NCBI RefSeq assembly: GCF_016651105.1
Contig: NZ_JAEKEL010000001.1
Span: 4,578,001 to 4,642,000, forward strand
Reading direction: 5' to 3'
From: Pseudomonas sp. TH15
GTDB taxonomy: Bacteria; Pseudomonadota; Gammaproteobacteria; Pseudomonadales; Pseudomonadaceae
Length of the DNA: 64,000 nt
A program made the position numbers and the translations under genes. Positions 34,623 through 43,980 of the stretch are shown piece by piece. Numbering within the stretch: position 1 is the first letter of the stretch; each line of letters starts with the position of its first letter. The notes below the pieces were generated by a model, which saw only the letters and a program-made list of their open reading frames with translations, was not told where the DNA came from and ran no database searches.

Positions 34623-35021
34623 TTAGGGTGAGGGCTTCGACGTATTCAGCTTCACCGCTTCACGAATCAATGCCACCAGGGCATTTTCATCAATCACTTC
34701 GTCTTTATGCACATCAATCGCCCGCCGCGTATTGCCCTCAAGGCTTGCATTGAACAATCCCGTCGGATCCGCCAGCGATGCGCCCTTGGCAAAGGTCATT
34801 TTCACCACTGACTTGTAAGTCTCACCCGTGCAGATAATCGCGCTGTGCGACCACGTCGGCACACGCCATTTCCACTCTTCCACCACGTCCGGATCAGCCT
34901 TGCGCATGATCAAACGGATCTTCGCGAGCGTGTCGCCGCGCCAGTCAGCCAGCGCCTCGATGCGCTGATCGATCAGCGCCGACGCTGACTCCGTGCCTTC
35001 TTCCTGCTTGTCCTTGTTCAT
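34623..35021 (-). CDS. DUF1801 domain-containing protein
   Basis: A 132-residue protein of the YdhG/YjhX-like DUF1801 family. The core reads ALADWRGDTLAKIRLIMRKADPDVVEEWKWRVPTW, followed by CTGETYKSVVKMTFAKGASLADP, typical of the family's beta-sheet. The function is unknown. The last codons (KPSP then TAA) come from the intergenic CCCTCACCC repeat, so repeat insertion or expansion has probably reset the C terminus. The ATG at 35021 follows GAGGACTCG. Confidence 0.85.
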   Translation of the reverse strand: MNKDKQEEGTESASALIDQRIEALADWRGDTLAKIRLIMRKADPDVVEEWKWRVPTWSHSAIICTGETYKSVVKMTFAKGASLADPTGLFNASLEGNTRRAIDVHKDEVIDENALVALIREAVKLNTSKPSP

Positions 35022-35090
35022 AACGAGTCCTCTGCGGATACGCGTGGAAGAACTCTAGACTCGACACTTTCCTCACGCCAGTTTCCGACC

Positions 35091-37117
35091 TCAGCGCGCG
35101 TTGCGGTACAACATCAATCGCGCACTTTCGTGCAGGCCTCGGGTCAGCTCCACCAGACGTTGAAATTCCTGCGGATTTTGTTCGGCGACGTTGTCCAGCG
35201 GCGTTGAGGAGCGCAAATCGTGCAAGGTCGGCGCGCTGCCGTCGTGTTGCATTTGCAGCAGATAATCCTCGGTCACGCCGCCGATCAGCGGGAACGTTCC
35301 TTCGCGCAACACCAGCGGCACCACACGCTCACCTTCCGGCGCCGGCTGCTGAACGTCACGGCCCATTGCCCCGTTGGTAAACGCTATGCCGGCCATCCCC
35401 GCGACAGTCGGCAGCAGATCCGCCAGGCCCACGGCTTCATCAATCACCCGAGGTTTGAGCAACCCCGGCGCGTGAATCAACATCGGCACATGGTTGCTTT
35501 CAAGGCCCAGCAGTTCGAAGGCCGGCGGCATGTGCGGGATCTGGCTGATGCGCGTGTTGTGATCGCCGAAGAACACGAAAATCGTGTTGTCGTAATAACC
35601 GCCGGCCTTGGCCATCTCCATCAGCTTGCCAATGTTGAAGTCCAGCAGGCGCACGGCGTTGTACTGCTCGACACTGCGCGATCCGGCAGCCTGCACCTGT
35701 TCCAGCGTGAGACTGCTGATCTGGAAACCATCATTGTCTTTGGGGATGGTGAACGGCCGGTGGTTGCCCGAGGTTTGCACGTAGGCAAAGAATGGCCGGT
35801 CCTTGGGCAAGTCCCGCAAGATATGGTCGCTTTCCTTGAGCAGGTCCAGATCGGAAATCCCCCACACGTCCACCAGCGGCGAACGCCAATCGCTTTCCTG
35901 ATACAGGCGCACGCCATCGATGCTTTGCTGGATCAGCGCATTGATGTTTGCCCACCCGGCGTTGCCGCCGATCATGTAGAGCTTCTGATAATCGCTGAAC
36001 GCGTTGATCAGCGTGTGCTGACGGGTGATCAGCGGATGGCGGGTTGCGGTTTCCTGACGCGTGACGTCGGGGACGCCAGTGATGCTCGCCCAGACGGTTT
36101 TTGCCGTGCCGGTCACCGGAACGTAAAAGTGTTTGAAGAACCAGCTCTCGCTGGCCAGTCGATCAAGGTTCGGCGTCGGATTCAACGGATTGCCGTAAGC
36201 ACCCACCGCACTGGTGCCGAGCGATTCGAGCATGACGAACATCACGTTCGGCGTGCCGGCAACCCGGTACGGCTGCACGGCCTGTTGACGGCCGAAGGTC
36301 AGGGTCTGCGCATCTGGCAGATCGACGCCCAGATAGCGCGCCACCGCCGGGTAATGTTCGCGCACCTTGGCTTCATCGAACTGCGCTTGCCCGGTCTTCA
36401 GCGTGTCATAAAGGAACAGCACGGGGTTGAGGCCCAGGGCGGCGATCTGGTTGTTACCGGAAAAAACGCGTCGCTCCAGCGCAGCGGCACCGGGTTTTCC
36501 AGGTTGAGGTTGTCCACTCGACCGAGCAGTGCGAGCAACACCGCCACCATCCCGAAACCGCTTCCGAGCGCAAGCGAAGTGCGCCCGATCACCTTGGCTT
36601 CACGCGCCAGGGTCAAGCGCTCCAGGCGCACAAATGCGTAAAACCACAAGCCGAGTACTGCCAGCCAACCGAGGGCAATCGACAGCACCGGATAGGTTTC
36701 CCAGACCATCTGCTGCGAGATCTGCGCGTCCTGCAGATAACGCAGCACCGTGGCGTTGATCCGCACCCCAAGGTAGGCGTAATGGCCAAAGTCGATGATG
36801 TAAATCAAACCGACCACGCCCAACGTCAGCAGCCAATACAACCGTGCGACACCGCGCAGCCATGGCAACCGCGTCAGGTTCCAGCGCGGCAGCCATGCGA
36901 GCACCGCCAACGGCAACATCAGCAACACCGCCAGACGCAGGTCGAAACGCAAACCGATGCCGAGGGTCTGCAGCCATTGCGGGTTGTCGGCAAATTCATT
37001 GAGATCAACGCCGGAAAAACCGAGGACGAACACCAGCCGGAGCGTGGCAAACAACAAAAACGCCAAACCTGCTGCGCCCACGCCATAGCGCAGACGTCGC
37101 GATTGCAACCAAGCCAT
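35091..37117 (-). pseudogene. LTA-synthase-like sulfatase-fold membrane protein, frameshifted
   Basis: The upstream frame (37117 to about 36466) encodes five membrane helices. The downstream frame (36466 to 35091) encodes an extracytoplasmic alkaline-phosphatase/sulfatase domain: VMFVMLESLGTSAVG, PNLDRLASES, the catalytic Thr region VTGTAKTVWASITG, VQTSGNHRPF and VFFGDHNTR. This is the layout of LtaS/OpgB-type phosphoglycerol or phosphoethanolamine transferases. The frames separate at a run of six A (plus strand, 36461-36466); a seventh base yields ...DAFFSGNNQIAALG. ATG 37117 with AGAGG upstream is taken as the start. The restored protein is about 675 residues. It is the last gene of an operon with a membrane protein and a sialidase-like gene. 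Confidence 0.85.
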
Positions 37118-37139
37118 CGTTGACCTCTGTGTCATTCGT

Positions 37140-37754
37140 TCAAATAGAAGCTGTCGCGGCAACCGGGGTACGCCGTAGGCGGCGCCCGATGGCCTGGATC
37201 AACAGCGAGCAGCCGGCCACCAGGCAGTAGCCCACCAGCAGCGGATCGATCAGATAGTCCCAGTAGTTTTCCGACGCCTTGAGGCGTAGCGCGAAGGCCA
37301 GTGTGCCAAGTACCAGGAGGGTGACGGCCAACGTATTGCCCAGCCACAACAGTGCCAAAGCCAGCACACCGACGCCGACAATCATCGGCCGCGGATTGAA
37401 CCCCCAACGGTAAGGATCGGCATAGGTCAGGCCCATCGTCGCCGGGTACAGAATGGCCGCCAGGACGACAAACAACACCAGCACCTGAACCCGCGTCAGC
37501 GTTGCCAACGGCTGAACCACGCCCAAACGCAGCAGGCTCACCCAGCCGAGCAAGACCAGCGTGGTGATCGCCAGATCATCGGTAAAGCTGCGCACATACG
37601 CCGCCAGCGGCAGGTCACTGATCGGGATGAAACTGACCAGCGCCAACACTGGCAACAACCATGGGCGCCAGCGCTGGGTGAAGCGAAATGCGCTCAGTAA
37701 AACGAAACCGAGCAGGATGAAACTCAAGTGGGCTTGCCAGAGAATCAGCATCAC
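37140..37754 (-). CDS. Multi-pass inner-membrane protein, unknown family
   Basis: A 204-residue protein with about six hydrophobic segments (for example LSFILLGFVLLSAF, ITTLVLLGWVSLLRLG, VLVLFVVLAAILYP, VGVGVLALALLWLG, PLLVGYCLVAGCSLLI). A short conserved-looking loop lies between them (YADPYRWGFNPRPMI). It starts at ATG 37754, overlapping the sialidase-like stop (ATGA), and is immediately followed by the LtaS-like gene. No family is recognised; its neighbours suggest an envelope or exopolymer role. Confidence 0.75.
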   Translation of the reverse strand: MMLILWQAHLSFILLGFVLLSAFRFTQRWRPWLLPVLALVSFIPISDLPLAAYVRSFTDDLAITTLVLLGWVSLLRLGVVQPLATLTRVQVLVLFVVLAAILYPATMGLTYADPYRWGFNPRPMIVGVGVLALALLWLGNTLAVTLLVLGTLAFALRLKASENYWDYLIDPLLVGYCLVAGCSLLIQAIGRRLRRTPVAATASI

Positions 37755-39046
37755 AGGCGCTCCTCCAGCCAGGCTTCATTGAAGCTGACATGTTTGATAA
37801 AGGTGTTATTCCACGAATACACCAAGTGATAGAGGCCGTCCGTGCCCCGGCTGAAGTACGGGTATTCGTACTCGAAATCACAGCCCTGCGGCTTGCACAC
37901 GCGGTAATCCAGGTTGCTCAGAAAACGCTGTTCCAACGGTAACCGCCGGGCACCGCTGGAGGCGCGAAAGCCTTCACCGATGATTGCCTTGTAGGCCTCA
38001 GGCGCGAACGGCTGGCCGAGCGGGTCTGGCGACTGATCGAGTTCGATCACGCTGCGCCAGTCGTTGAGGTTGGCATCGGTGCCGTACAGGCTGAGCTTGA
38101 AACGACCGTCCTGCAGGTCATTCAACGCCACCAGCAGACCGTTATCGTGAGTGCCGACAGCCGCCAGCGATGAGTTCGGGTTGGCCGGCTCCAGCGGGTA
38201 CGGTTCGCTCCAGGTTTGCCCGGCATCGTCGGTGCGGCTGGCCAGCACGCGATGGTGAGTGTCACCGGCATAACGCAACATCGCTACCGCGCGACGCCCG
38301 TCGAGGGGCACGATGGTCGGTTGCAACGAGTGCTTGCCCCGGCTGATACGGAATTTGTCGACCACCGCGCCGTCGGCGCTCAGGTACAGGTATTCGGCGA
38401 ACTTGCCCATGAACTCGTGGTAGACCGGCAAACCGATCGAGCCGTCGGCATGGAACACCGGCGCGGCGCGTACCAGCGTGCTGATGTTGAAGAACGGCGA
38501 GGTGATCAGTTGCCGAGGCGCCGTCCAGTTGCGGCCGAGGTCATCGGAGACCATCACGTTGATCGCACTGGTGGCCCAGCCACCCACGGACACCGAGACG
38601 TAGAACATCCACAAGCGCTGATCCGGCGCGAGGGCGATCACCGGGTTGCCGAGTTTGCGGATGTACCGCCGGGTGCCGTCACGCGTCGATTCACGGGTCG
38701 CGAGAACTTGCTCGGCGCCCCACTCCGCAGTTTTCGCATCGTAGCGCGCGGTGCGAATCTGTACGTCGGCGGCGCCCTCACGCGAGCCGGCAAACCACAC
38801 CGCCATCAAGTCACCGCCGGGCAGCGAGGTGACCGATGAAGAGTGGACGAAATCGTTCAGTTCCGAGGACACGAAACGGCTGCTGTACATCGGCTCGGGG
38901 GCTTGCAGCGCAGCGTCGACCGCTGGTGTCGACAGCGCAAACGGTGACAGTACGTGGGTGGGATGACTGCGCCACGCAGCCAGAAAAACAAGGATCACTG
39001 CCAGGCTGCCGAGAATCATTTTCAAGCGAAAGGACAACGCACGCAT
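37751..39046 (-). CDS. Sialidase-like (BNR/Asp-box) envelope protein
   Basis: A 431-residue protein. An N-terminal membrane anchor or signal (LGSLAVILVFLAAW) is followed by a six-bladed sialidase-type fold. Two Asp-boxes are visible (SDDLGRNWT and TDDAGQTWS). The segment HSSSVTSLPGGDLMAVWFAGSREG is typical of the exo-alpha-sialidase-like family common in proteobacteria. True sialidase activity is not implied. It is the first gene of the three-gene operon, with ATGA coupling to the membrane protein. Confidence 0.85.
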   Translation of the reverse strand: MRALSFRLKMILGSLAVILVFLAAWRSHPTHVLSPFALSTPAVDAALQAPEPMYSSRFVSSELNDFVHSSSVTSLPGGDLMAVWFAGSREGAADVQIRTARYDAKTAEWGAEQVLATRESTRDGTRRYIRKLGNPVIALAPDQRLWMFYVSVSVGGWATSAINVMVSDDLGRNWTAPRQLITSPFFNISTLVRAAPVFHADGSIGLPVYHEFMGKFAEYLYLSADGAVVDKFRISRGKHSLQPTIVPLDGRRAVAMLRYAGDTHHRVLASRTDDAGQTWSEPYPLEPANPNSSLAAVGTHDNGLLVALNDLQDGRFKLSLYGTDANLNDWRSVIELDQSPDPLGQPFAPEAYKAIIGEGFRASSGARRLPLEQRFLSNLDYRVCKPQGCDFEYEYPYFSRGTDGLYHLVYSWNNTFIKHVSFNEAWLEERL

Positions 39047-39097
39047 AGTGGGCTCGTGACAGAAACAGGATGGAAGACGTACGGCAAGACATCCTTG

Positions 39098-39643
39098 TCA
39101 GCGCGTCGGATCGTCCGGTAATCGGCGACGGCGTCCTGTGAGCATCGACAACGGCAAGTTGTCGCGAACCTGAAAACTTTCAAACAGCGCAGCGGCGATA
39201 TGGATGCAAACCAGCACCAACAGGCCATCGGCAGCGGTTTCATGCACCTGTAACGGCCAATCGGCTCCCCACAGGGCATCGACCTCCTCCATGGCCCAAC
39301 CGCTCAGCCCCACAGTCAGCAACGCCAGCAACATCACAATCATCACCAGCGCGCCAATCGGTGAGTGGCCGAGGCGGTGCTCTGGCCGTCCGGCGAGCAG
39401 TGACCGTGCATGTGCCAGCAATCGGCTCGGCGTCGGCCAGAAGTCCGACCAACGCGCGCTGCGCGGCCCTGTGAAACCCCACATCGTGCGCACCAGTAGC
39501 CAGCCCATGGCGTAGTAACCGAGCCAGACATGCCAGTCGTCACCGGCTTCGTTGAAAAAATAATTGGCAACGAAAACCCCCGCGATGGACAGATGAAACA
39601 GTCGCACCACGGGGTCCCACAGGCGCACGGACGCGCTCGGCAT
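39098..39643 (-). CDS. Cytochrome b561-family protein
   Basis: A 181-residue membrane protein with four predicted helices. Its haem-ligand histidines sit in LFHLSIAG, DWHVWLGYY, and later helices (QVHETAADGL, VCIHIAAAL). It starts WDPVVRLFHLSIAGVF, typical of the cytochrome b/b6 family that accepts electrons for periplasmic reductases or peroxide/Ni-Fe systems. Its ATG overlaps the PepSY-gene stop (ATGA). The pair is divergent from a two-component system. Confidence 0.88.
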   Translation of the reverse strand: MPSASVRLWDPVVRLFHLSIAGVFVANYFFNEAGDDWHVWLGYYAMGWLLVRTMWGFTGPRSARWSDFWPTPSRLLAHARSLLAGRPEHRLGHSPIGALVMIVMLLALLTVGLSGWAMEEVDALWGADWPLQVHETAADGLLVLVCIHIAAALFESFQVRDNLPLSMLTGRRRRLPDDPTR

Positions 39644-39909
39644 CAGCCCTTGATCTCGGTTTTCACCGCTTTACCGCTGACCGGATCGTGGTAGATCTCG
39701 ACCTTGCGCTTGTCCTTGTCGAAACCGTAGATCTCATAGCAGTTGCCGTCAGTGACCTTGAACTTGCTGATCTCGTAACCCTGGGCTTTCAGTTGTTCCT
39801 GAAAGGCTTTCTGGTCTTGCCATTGTGAGCGCTCGGCGGTGGTGCATTGCGGACCGGCGACGGCCAGCGGGCTGGCAACGATGAGGGACAACAGCAGCAG
39901 TTTGCGCAT
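39643..39909 (-). CDS. PepSY domain-containing periplasmic protein
   Basis: An 88-residue protein. A signal peptide ending VAGPQC precedes one short PepSY-like domain (QLKAQGYEISKFKVTDGNCYEIYGFDKDKRKVEIYHDPVSGKAVK). The start at ATG 39909 gives a proper signal peptide; upstream codons do not. It is co-transcribed with the cytochrome b gene and divergent from a response-regulator gene at 40079, the common arrangement in pseudomonads where the two-component system controls the PepSY/cytochrome pair. Confidence 0.85.
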   Translation of the reverse strand: MRKLLLLSLIVASPLAVAGPQCTTAERSQWQDQKAFQEQLKAQGYEISKFKVTDGNCYEIYGFDKDKRKVEIYHDPVSGKAVKTEIKG

Positions 39910-40078
39910 GGAAACACTCTCGCTAGTTGAGGAAGGCCCCACTGTGCAAAAGCAACCTTAGCGAAAGCTTAGTTGGCAACGAGTGGTTACATCTTTCCCG
40001 TCGGGCGGGCTGCCACGGCGGCCTGCGCAGCGGCATCATGCCGCCGATCAAACCCCTTATTTCCTCTAGAGAACTTCC

Positions 40079-40741
40079 ATGCGCCTGCTTCTGGTCGAAG
40101 ATGATCGTGCCCTCGGACAAGGCATCCGCGTTGCGCTGAGCAGCGAAGGTTATGCCCTCGACTGGTTGCAGGACGGGGTCAGTGCCTTGCATGCGTTGCG
40201 CACGGAAAGCTTTGATCTGCTGCTGCTCGATCTTGGCCTGCCACGCCTCGACGGTCTGGCGCTGTTGCAGCAATTGCGCGGCGAGCAACATGACTTGCCG
40301 GTGCTGATTCTCACCGCCCGCGACGGCACTGCCGAGCGCATCGCGGGGCTTGATGCCGGCGCCGACGATTACCTGATCAAGCCCTTCGATGTCGATGAGC
40401 TGAAGGCACGCATCCGCGCCTTGCTGCGACGCAGTCAGGGTCGCGCGCAACCGGTGCTGGAGCATGCGGGGGTGAGCCTCGATCCGGTCAGCCAGCAAGT
40501 GACCTGGCAAGGCAGTGATGTGGTGGTGACGCCGATGGAGTATCAGTTGCTCCATCAGTTGATGGCGCGCCCCGGCAAAGTGGTGACCCGCGAACGCTTG
40601 TCCCGGGCGTTGTATGGCTGGCAGGAGCGGGTCGAAAGCAACACCCTTGAAGTGCTGATTCACAACTTGCGCAAAAAACTCTCGGGCGAGTTGATCCGCA
40701 CCGTGCGCGGCGTCGGCTACGTGCTGGAGCTCAAGCCATGA
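40079..40741 (+). CDS. OmpR-family response regulator (QseB/PmrA-like)
   Basis: A 220-residue regulator. The receiver domain has the acidic pocket (VEDD), the phosphoacceptor Asp in LLLLDLGLPRLDG, the Thr in LILTARD and the Lys in YLIKPF. An OmpR winged helix follows (TPMEYQLLHQLMARPGKVVTRERLSRALY, NTLEVLIHNLRKKL, VRGVGYVL). It overlaps the histidine-kinase start by 4 bases. The target is likely the divergent PepSY/cytochrome genes. Confidence 0.92.
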   Translation: MRLLLVEDDRALGQGIRVALSSEGYALDWLQDGVSALHALRTESFDLLLLDLGLPRLDGLALLQQLRGEQHDLPVLILTARDGTAERIAGLDAGADDYLIKPFDVDELKARIRALLRRSQGRAQPVLEHAGVSLDPVSQQVTWQGSDVVVTPMEYQLLHQLMARPGKVVTRERLSRALYGWQERVESNTLEVLIHNLRKKLSGELIRTVRGVGYVLELKP

Positions 40742-42111
40742 ACTCGATACGGACACGGATTCTGCTGCCGGTGCTGATGCTGGTGTTGCTGGGCGATGTG
40801 CTGATCAGTTGGCTGGTGCTGCGCGACAGCCACCATGAAATCGAAGAGGTTTACGACGCGCAATTGGCGCAAAGCGCGCGCCTGCTGCAGGGCGTGCTGG
40901 CGCAACGTGCGCCCGGCGACGACGACTGGCAGCGGCTTCATCAGGCCTTCGACCAGGCGATGAGCCGGGTGGGCGATGGCGAGGCAGCGCATCCCTATGA
41001 GACCCGTCTGACGTTTCAGGTCTGGCGCAGCGACGGCCAACTGCTGATGCGCTCCGCCGAAGCGCCGGAGCTTGCGGCGCCGCCGACCACCGTGGGCTCT
41101 CACGATATTCTCGAGAACGGTCGCGACTGGTGTGCCTTTCTGCTCAAGGATCCGCAACAGGGACTACTGATCTGGGTCGGTGAGCGTGACGACATTCGTC
41201 AGGATCTGATTCAACGCATCGTTGGCCATACGTTGTGGCCGAGTCTGATCGGGGTGCCGGCGCTCGCTGTACTGATCTGGCTGACCATCGGATGGGGCCT
41301 GCAACCGCTGCGCGCGATGGCGCAATCGATCCGTGGACGCACTACCGAAACGCTCAAGCCACTCAACCTCAGCCCCCTGCCCCACGACCTCGAACCGATG
41401 CAGACGGCGCTCAATCGACTTTTGCAGCAGATCGACAATTTGCTCGCGCGGGAACGGCGCTTCATCGCCGACGCGGCCCATGAATTGCGCACGCCGCTGG
41501 CGATTCTGCGCATCCATGCGCAAAACGCGCAGCTGGCCAGTACCGCGCAACAGCGCGACGAAGCCCTGGAGTTTCTGCTCAGCGCGGTAGATCGCGCCAC
41601 ACGCATTGCCAGCCAGTTGCTGACCATGGCGCGTATTGAACCGCGCCTGGCCAACCCACAGCGAAGCCCGGTGGAACTGACCGCACTGGTGCGTGAAGAA
41701 CTCGCTGAGCTGGCGCCGCTGGCCATGGCAAAAGACATCGAACTGATCCTCGACAGCGATCACCACTGCCCGGTCGAAACCGACCCGGTGGCACTGGCCA
41801 TCGCCCTGCAGAACCTGGTGACCAACGCACTGAACTTCGCCCCGCCCGGCAGCGAAGTGCGCGTTCAGGTGCAGCCGCAAAGTGATGGCTCGGTGTACAT
41901 CAGCGTCGAGGATGCCGGCCCGGGCATCAACGAGACTGATTACGCGCGACTGTTCGAACGTTTCTACAGCCAGGGCCACGCCAATGGCGCCGGATTGGGC
42001 CTGGCGATTGTGCAAATGATCGTCAGCAAGATCGGCAGCACCCTGCAGCTGTACAACCGGCCGCAGGGCGGCTTGTGCGCTGAGCTGCGGATCAATCAGG
42101 CGCAACGCTGA
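40738..42111 (+). CDS. Sensor histidine kinase (QseC/PmrB-like)
   Basis: A 457-residue kinase. The first membrane helix is at residues 8-30, followed by a periplasmic sensor of about 130 residues. The second helix is near residues 165-185 (ALAVLIWLTIGWGL). A linker leads to the H-box AAHELRTPLAIL, the N-box NLVTNALNFAP and the G boxes (DAGPGIN, GAGLGLAIVQM). It pairs with the preceding response regulator. The ligand is unknown. Confidence 0.92.
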   Translation: MNSIRTRILLPVLMLVLLGDVLISWLVLRDSHHEIEEVYDAQLAQSARLLQGVLAQRAPGDDDWQRLHQAFDQAMSRVGDGEAAHPYETRLTFQVWRSDGQLLMRSAEAPELAAPPTTVGSHDILENGRDWCAFLLKDPQQGLLIWVGERDDIRQDLIQRIVGHTLWPSLIGVPALAVLIWLTIGWGLQPLRAMAQSIRGRTTETLKPLNLSPLPHDLEPMQTALNRLLQQIDNLLARERRFIADAAHELRTPLAILRIHAQNAQLASTAQQRDEALEFLLSAVDRATRIASQLLTMARIEPRLANPQRSPVELTALVREELAELAPLAMAKDIELILDSDHHCPVETDPVALAIALQNLVTNALNFAPPGSEVRVQVQPQSDGSVYISVEDAGPGINETDYARLFERFYSQGHANGAGLGLAIVQMIVSKIGSTLQLYNRPQGGLCAELRINQAQR

Positions 42112-42299
42112 CCAGCACTGGACATGTTTTTTGTGCCGAAAGGACGTGGCTTGTGGAAAGGCCTCTGGATCTCTTGGTTGAGGGGAGCGTGTTCAAAGCA
42201 CCACAAAAGCAATTCCCCACTGAAAAAGCAGCATCAGAACGCCGACATTTCTCTGCGCTTTTGACAAAATTTTCATGTTTGCCCGCATAAGATCCGCAC

Positions 42300-42460
42300 C
42301 CTCGTTGGGGAGTAGCCTGTTTCCGAGCCTTTCGGAAGCGTTCGTATCAACATTCTCGGCAACATGCCGTGGTGCGAACACCTTTTGGTTGGTGAGACCG
42401 ACGACACATCCATGCCTAAAGTCGGGCGTGTGGTTGTGTCGTTGACTCATAGCCCGACTG
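42300..42460 (+). promoter_or_regulatory. yybP-ykoY manganese riboswitch upstream of mntP
   Basis: The region contains the conserved parts of the yybP-ykoY aptamer in order: GGGGAGTAGCC (42307-42317), CGGAAGCGTTCGTATCAACAT, and TTGGTGAGACCGACGACAC. A further hairpin region (AGTCGGGCGT ... AGCCCGACT) reaches to the start codon at 42474 and could sequester or expose the ribosome-binding site. In other proteobacteria this element activates mntP at high Mn(II). Confidence 0.9.
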
Positions 42461-42473
42461 GAAGTACACCACC

Positions 42474-43037
42474 GTGAATCCCGTTTCCCTCATCTTCCTC
42501 GCGCTGGCCATGTCCACGGATGCGTTTGCAGCCGCCATCGGCAAAGGTTCCAGCCTGCACAAACCGCGCCTGACCGAAGCCCTGCGCACCGGTCTGATCT
42601 TCGGTGTGATCGAAGCCATCACCCCGATCATCGGCTGGTTGATCGGCCAGGCTGCTACTCGCTGGGTGTCCGAATGGGACCACTGGATCGCCTTCACCCT
42701 GCTGCTGATTCTCGGCTTGCACATGATTTACAACGGCCTCAAACACGAAGACGAAGCAGAGGAAAAACCCGGGCAACATTCCTTCCTGATCCTCGCGGTG
42801 ACCGCGTTCGCCACGAGCATCGATGCGCTGGCGGTCGGTGTTGGCCTGGCGTTTGTCGACGTGAACATCTGGGTGGCAGCGGCCGCGATCGGTCTGGCAA
42901 CCATGACCATGGTGACCATTGGCGTGATGCTCGGTCGGGTGCTGGGTGCGGTGGTCGGCAAACGCGCCGAAATCGTCGGTGGCGTGGTGCTGATGATTGT
43001 TGGTGCGACGATTTTGTATGAGCACCTGTCGGTTTGA
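42474..43037 (+). CDS. mntP: Manganese efflux pump MntP
   Basis: A 187-residue, six-helix inner-membrane protein with a GTG start. The MntP/YebN family repeats read LALAMSTDAFAAAIGKG and FATSIDALAVGVGLAF, each with the conserved Asp thought to bind Mn(II). It exports excess Mn(II) and is preceded by a manganese riboswitch, which supports the assignment. Length is that of the family. Confidence 0.95.
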   Translation: MNPVSLIFLALAMSTDAFAAAIGKGSSLHKPRLTEALRTGLIFGVIEAITPIIGWLIGQAATRWVSEWDHWIAFTLLLILGLHMIYNGLKHEDEAEEKPGQHSFLILAVTAFATSIDALAVGVGLAFVDVNIWVAAAAIGLATMTMVTIGVMLGRVLGAVVGKRAEIVGGVVLMIVGATILYEHLSV

Positions 43038-43143
43038 TCCGACGCTATTGATGAGCTCTCCTCATGGGTCTATGCAGCGCCAACTCTATTGTTGAGCGGA
43101 TAGCCGCCCTATAAGGTGCTGCATTCACTAGAGGAGAGACGCC

Positions 43144-43980
43144 ATGCCTACCCCGTCCGACGTTATTGTCGTCATCGGCGCCGGTTCGATCGGTCAGGCC
43201 ATCGCTCGCAGAGTCAGCGTTGGCAAACACGTCGTAGTGGCGGACTTGAAGCAAGAAAATGCCGACGCCGCTGCCCGCGTCCTGCTCGATGCCGGGTTTG
43301 CCGTCACGACCGCTGTGGTCGACGTGGCTTCGCGCGAATCGATCGAGGCGCTGGTGCGCACCGCCACTGCACTGGGCCCAGTCACCGGGGTCATTCACGC
43401 CGCCGGTGTTTCACCTTCGCAAGCGCCCGTGGCAACCATTCTGCGCGTTGATCTGTATGGCACCGCCGTAGTCCTTGAGGCGTTTGGCAACGTGATTGCC
43501 CCGGGCGGCAGCGCGATCGTCATCGCCTCGCAATCCGGGCACCGTTTGCCGGCCTTGAGTGCCGAGCAAAACAAGGCGCTGGCGACGACTCCTGCGGACG
43601 ATCTGTTGGCTCTGCCGATGCTTCAGGCCGATCAGATCACTGATCCCCTGCACGCCTATCAAATCTCCAAACGCGGCAATTCATTGCGCGTGATGGCCGA
43701 AGCGGTGCGCTGGGGCAAACGCGGTGCACGGGTCAACACGATCAGTCCGGGGATCATCTTCACGCCACTGGCGCGCGACGAATTGAATGGCCCCCGCGGT
43801 GCGGGTTACCGCCGCATGATCGAACTGAGCCCGGCCGGACGCGGTGGTACACCTGATGAAGTCGGTGCCGTTGGCGCGCTGCTCATGGGACCTGATGGTA
43901 CGTTCATTACCGGCAGCGACTTCTTGATGGATGGCGGCGTTACCGCGGCCTATTGGTACGGTGATCTGGCGCCGCAATGA
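43144..43980 (+). CDS. SDR family oxidoreductase
   Basis: A 278-residue short-chain dehydrogenase/reductase. The cofactor loop is VIGAGSIGQAI, a variant of the classical TGxxxGxG pattern. The active-site Ser lies in VIASQSG and Tyr/Lys in YQISKRG. SPGIIFTPLAR and a C-terminal FLMDGGVTAAYWYG follow. An insertion (NKALATTPADDLLALPML) separates the active-site Ser from the Tyr. The 3' end overlaps the convergent DUF72 gene by 41 bases. The substrate is unknown. Confidence 0.9.
   Translation: MPTPSDVIVVIGAGSIGQAIARRVSVGKHVVVADLKQENADAAARVLLDAGFAVTTAVVDVASRESIEALVRTATALGPVTGVIHAAGVSPSQAPVATILRVDLYGTAVVLEAFGNVIAPGGSAIVIASQSGHRLPALSAEQNKALATTPADDLLALPMLQADQITDPLHAYQISKRGNSLRVMAEAVRWGKRGARVNTISPGIIFTPLARDELNGPRGAGYRRMIELSPAGRGGTPDEVGAVGALLMGPDGTFITGSDFLMDGGVTAAYWYGDLAPQ

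Noticed and set aside
42193..42450. Minus-strand ORF opposite the mntP leader
   Set aside because: It overlaps the manganese riboswitch and has no ribosome-binding site or conserved sequence.
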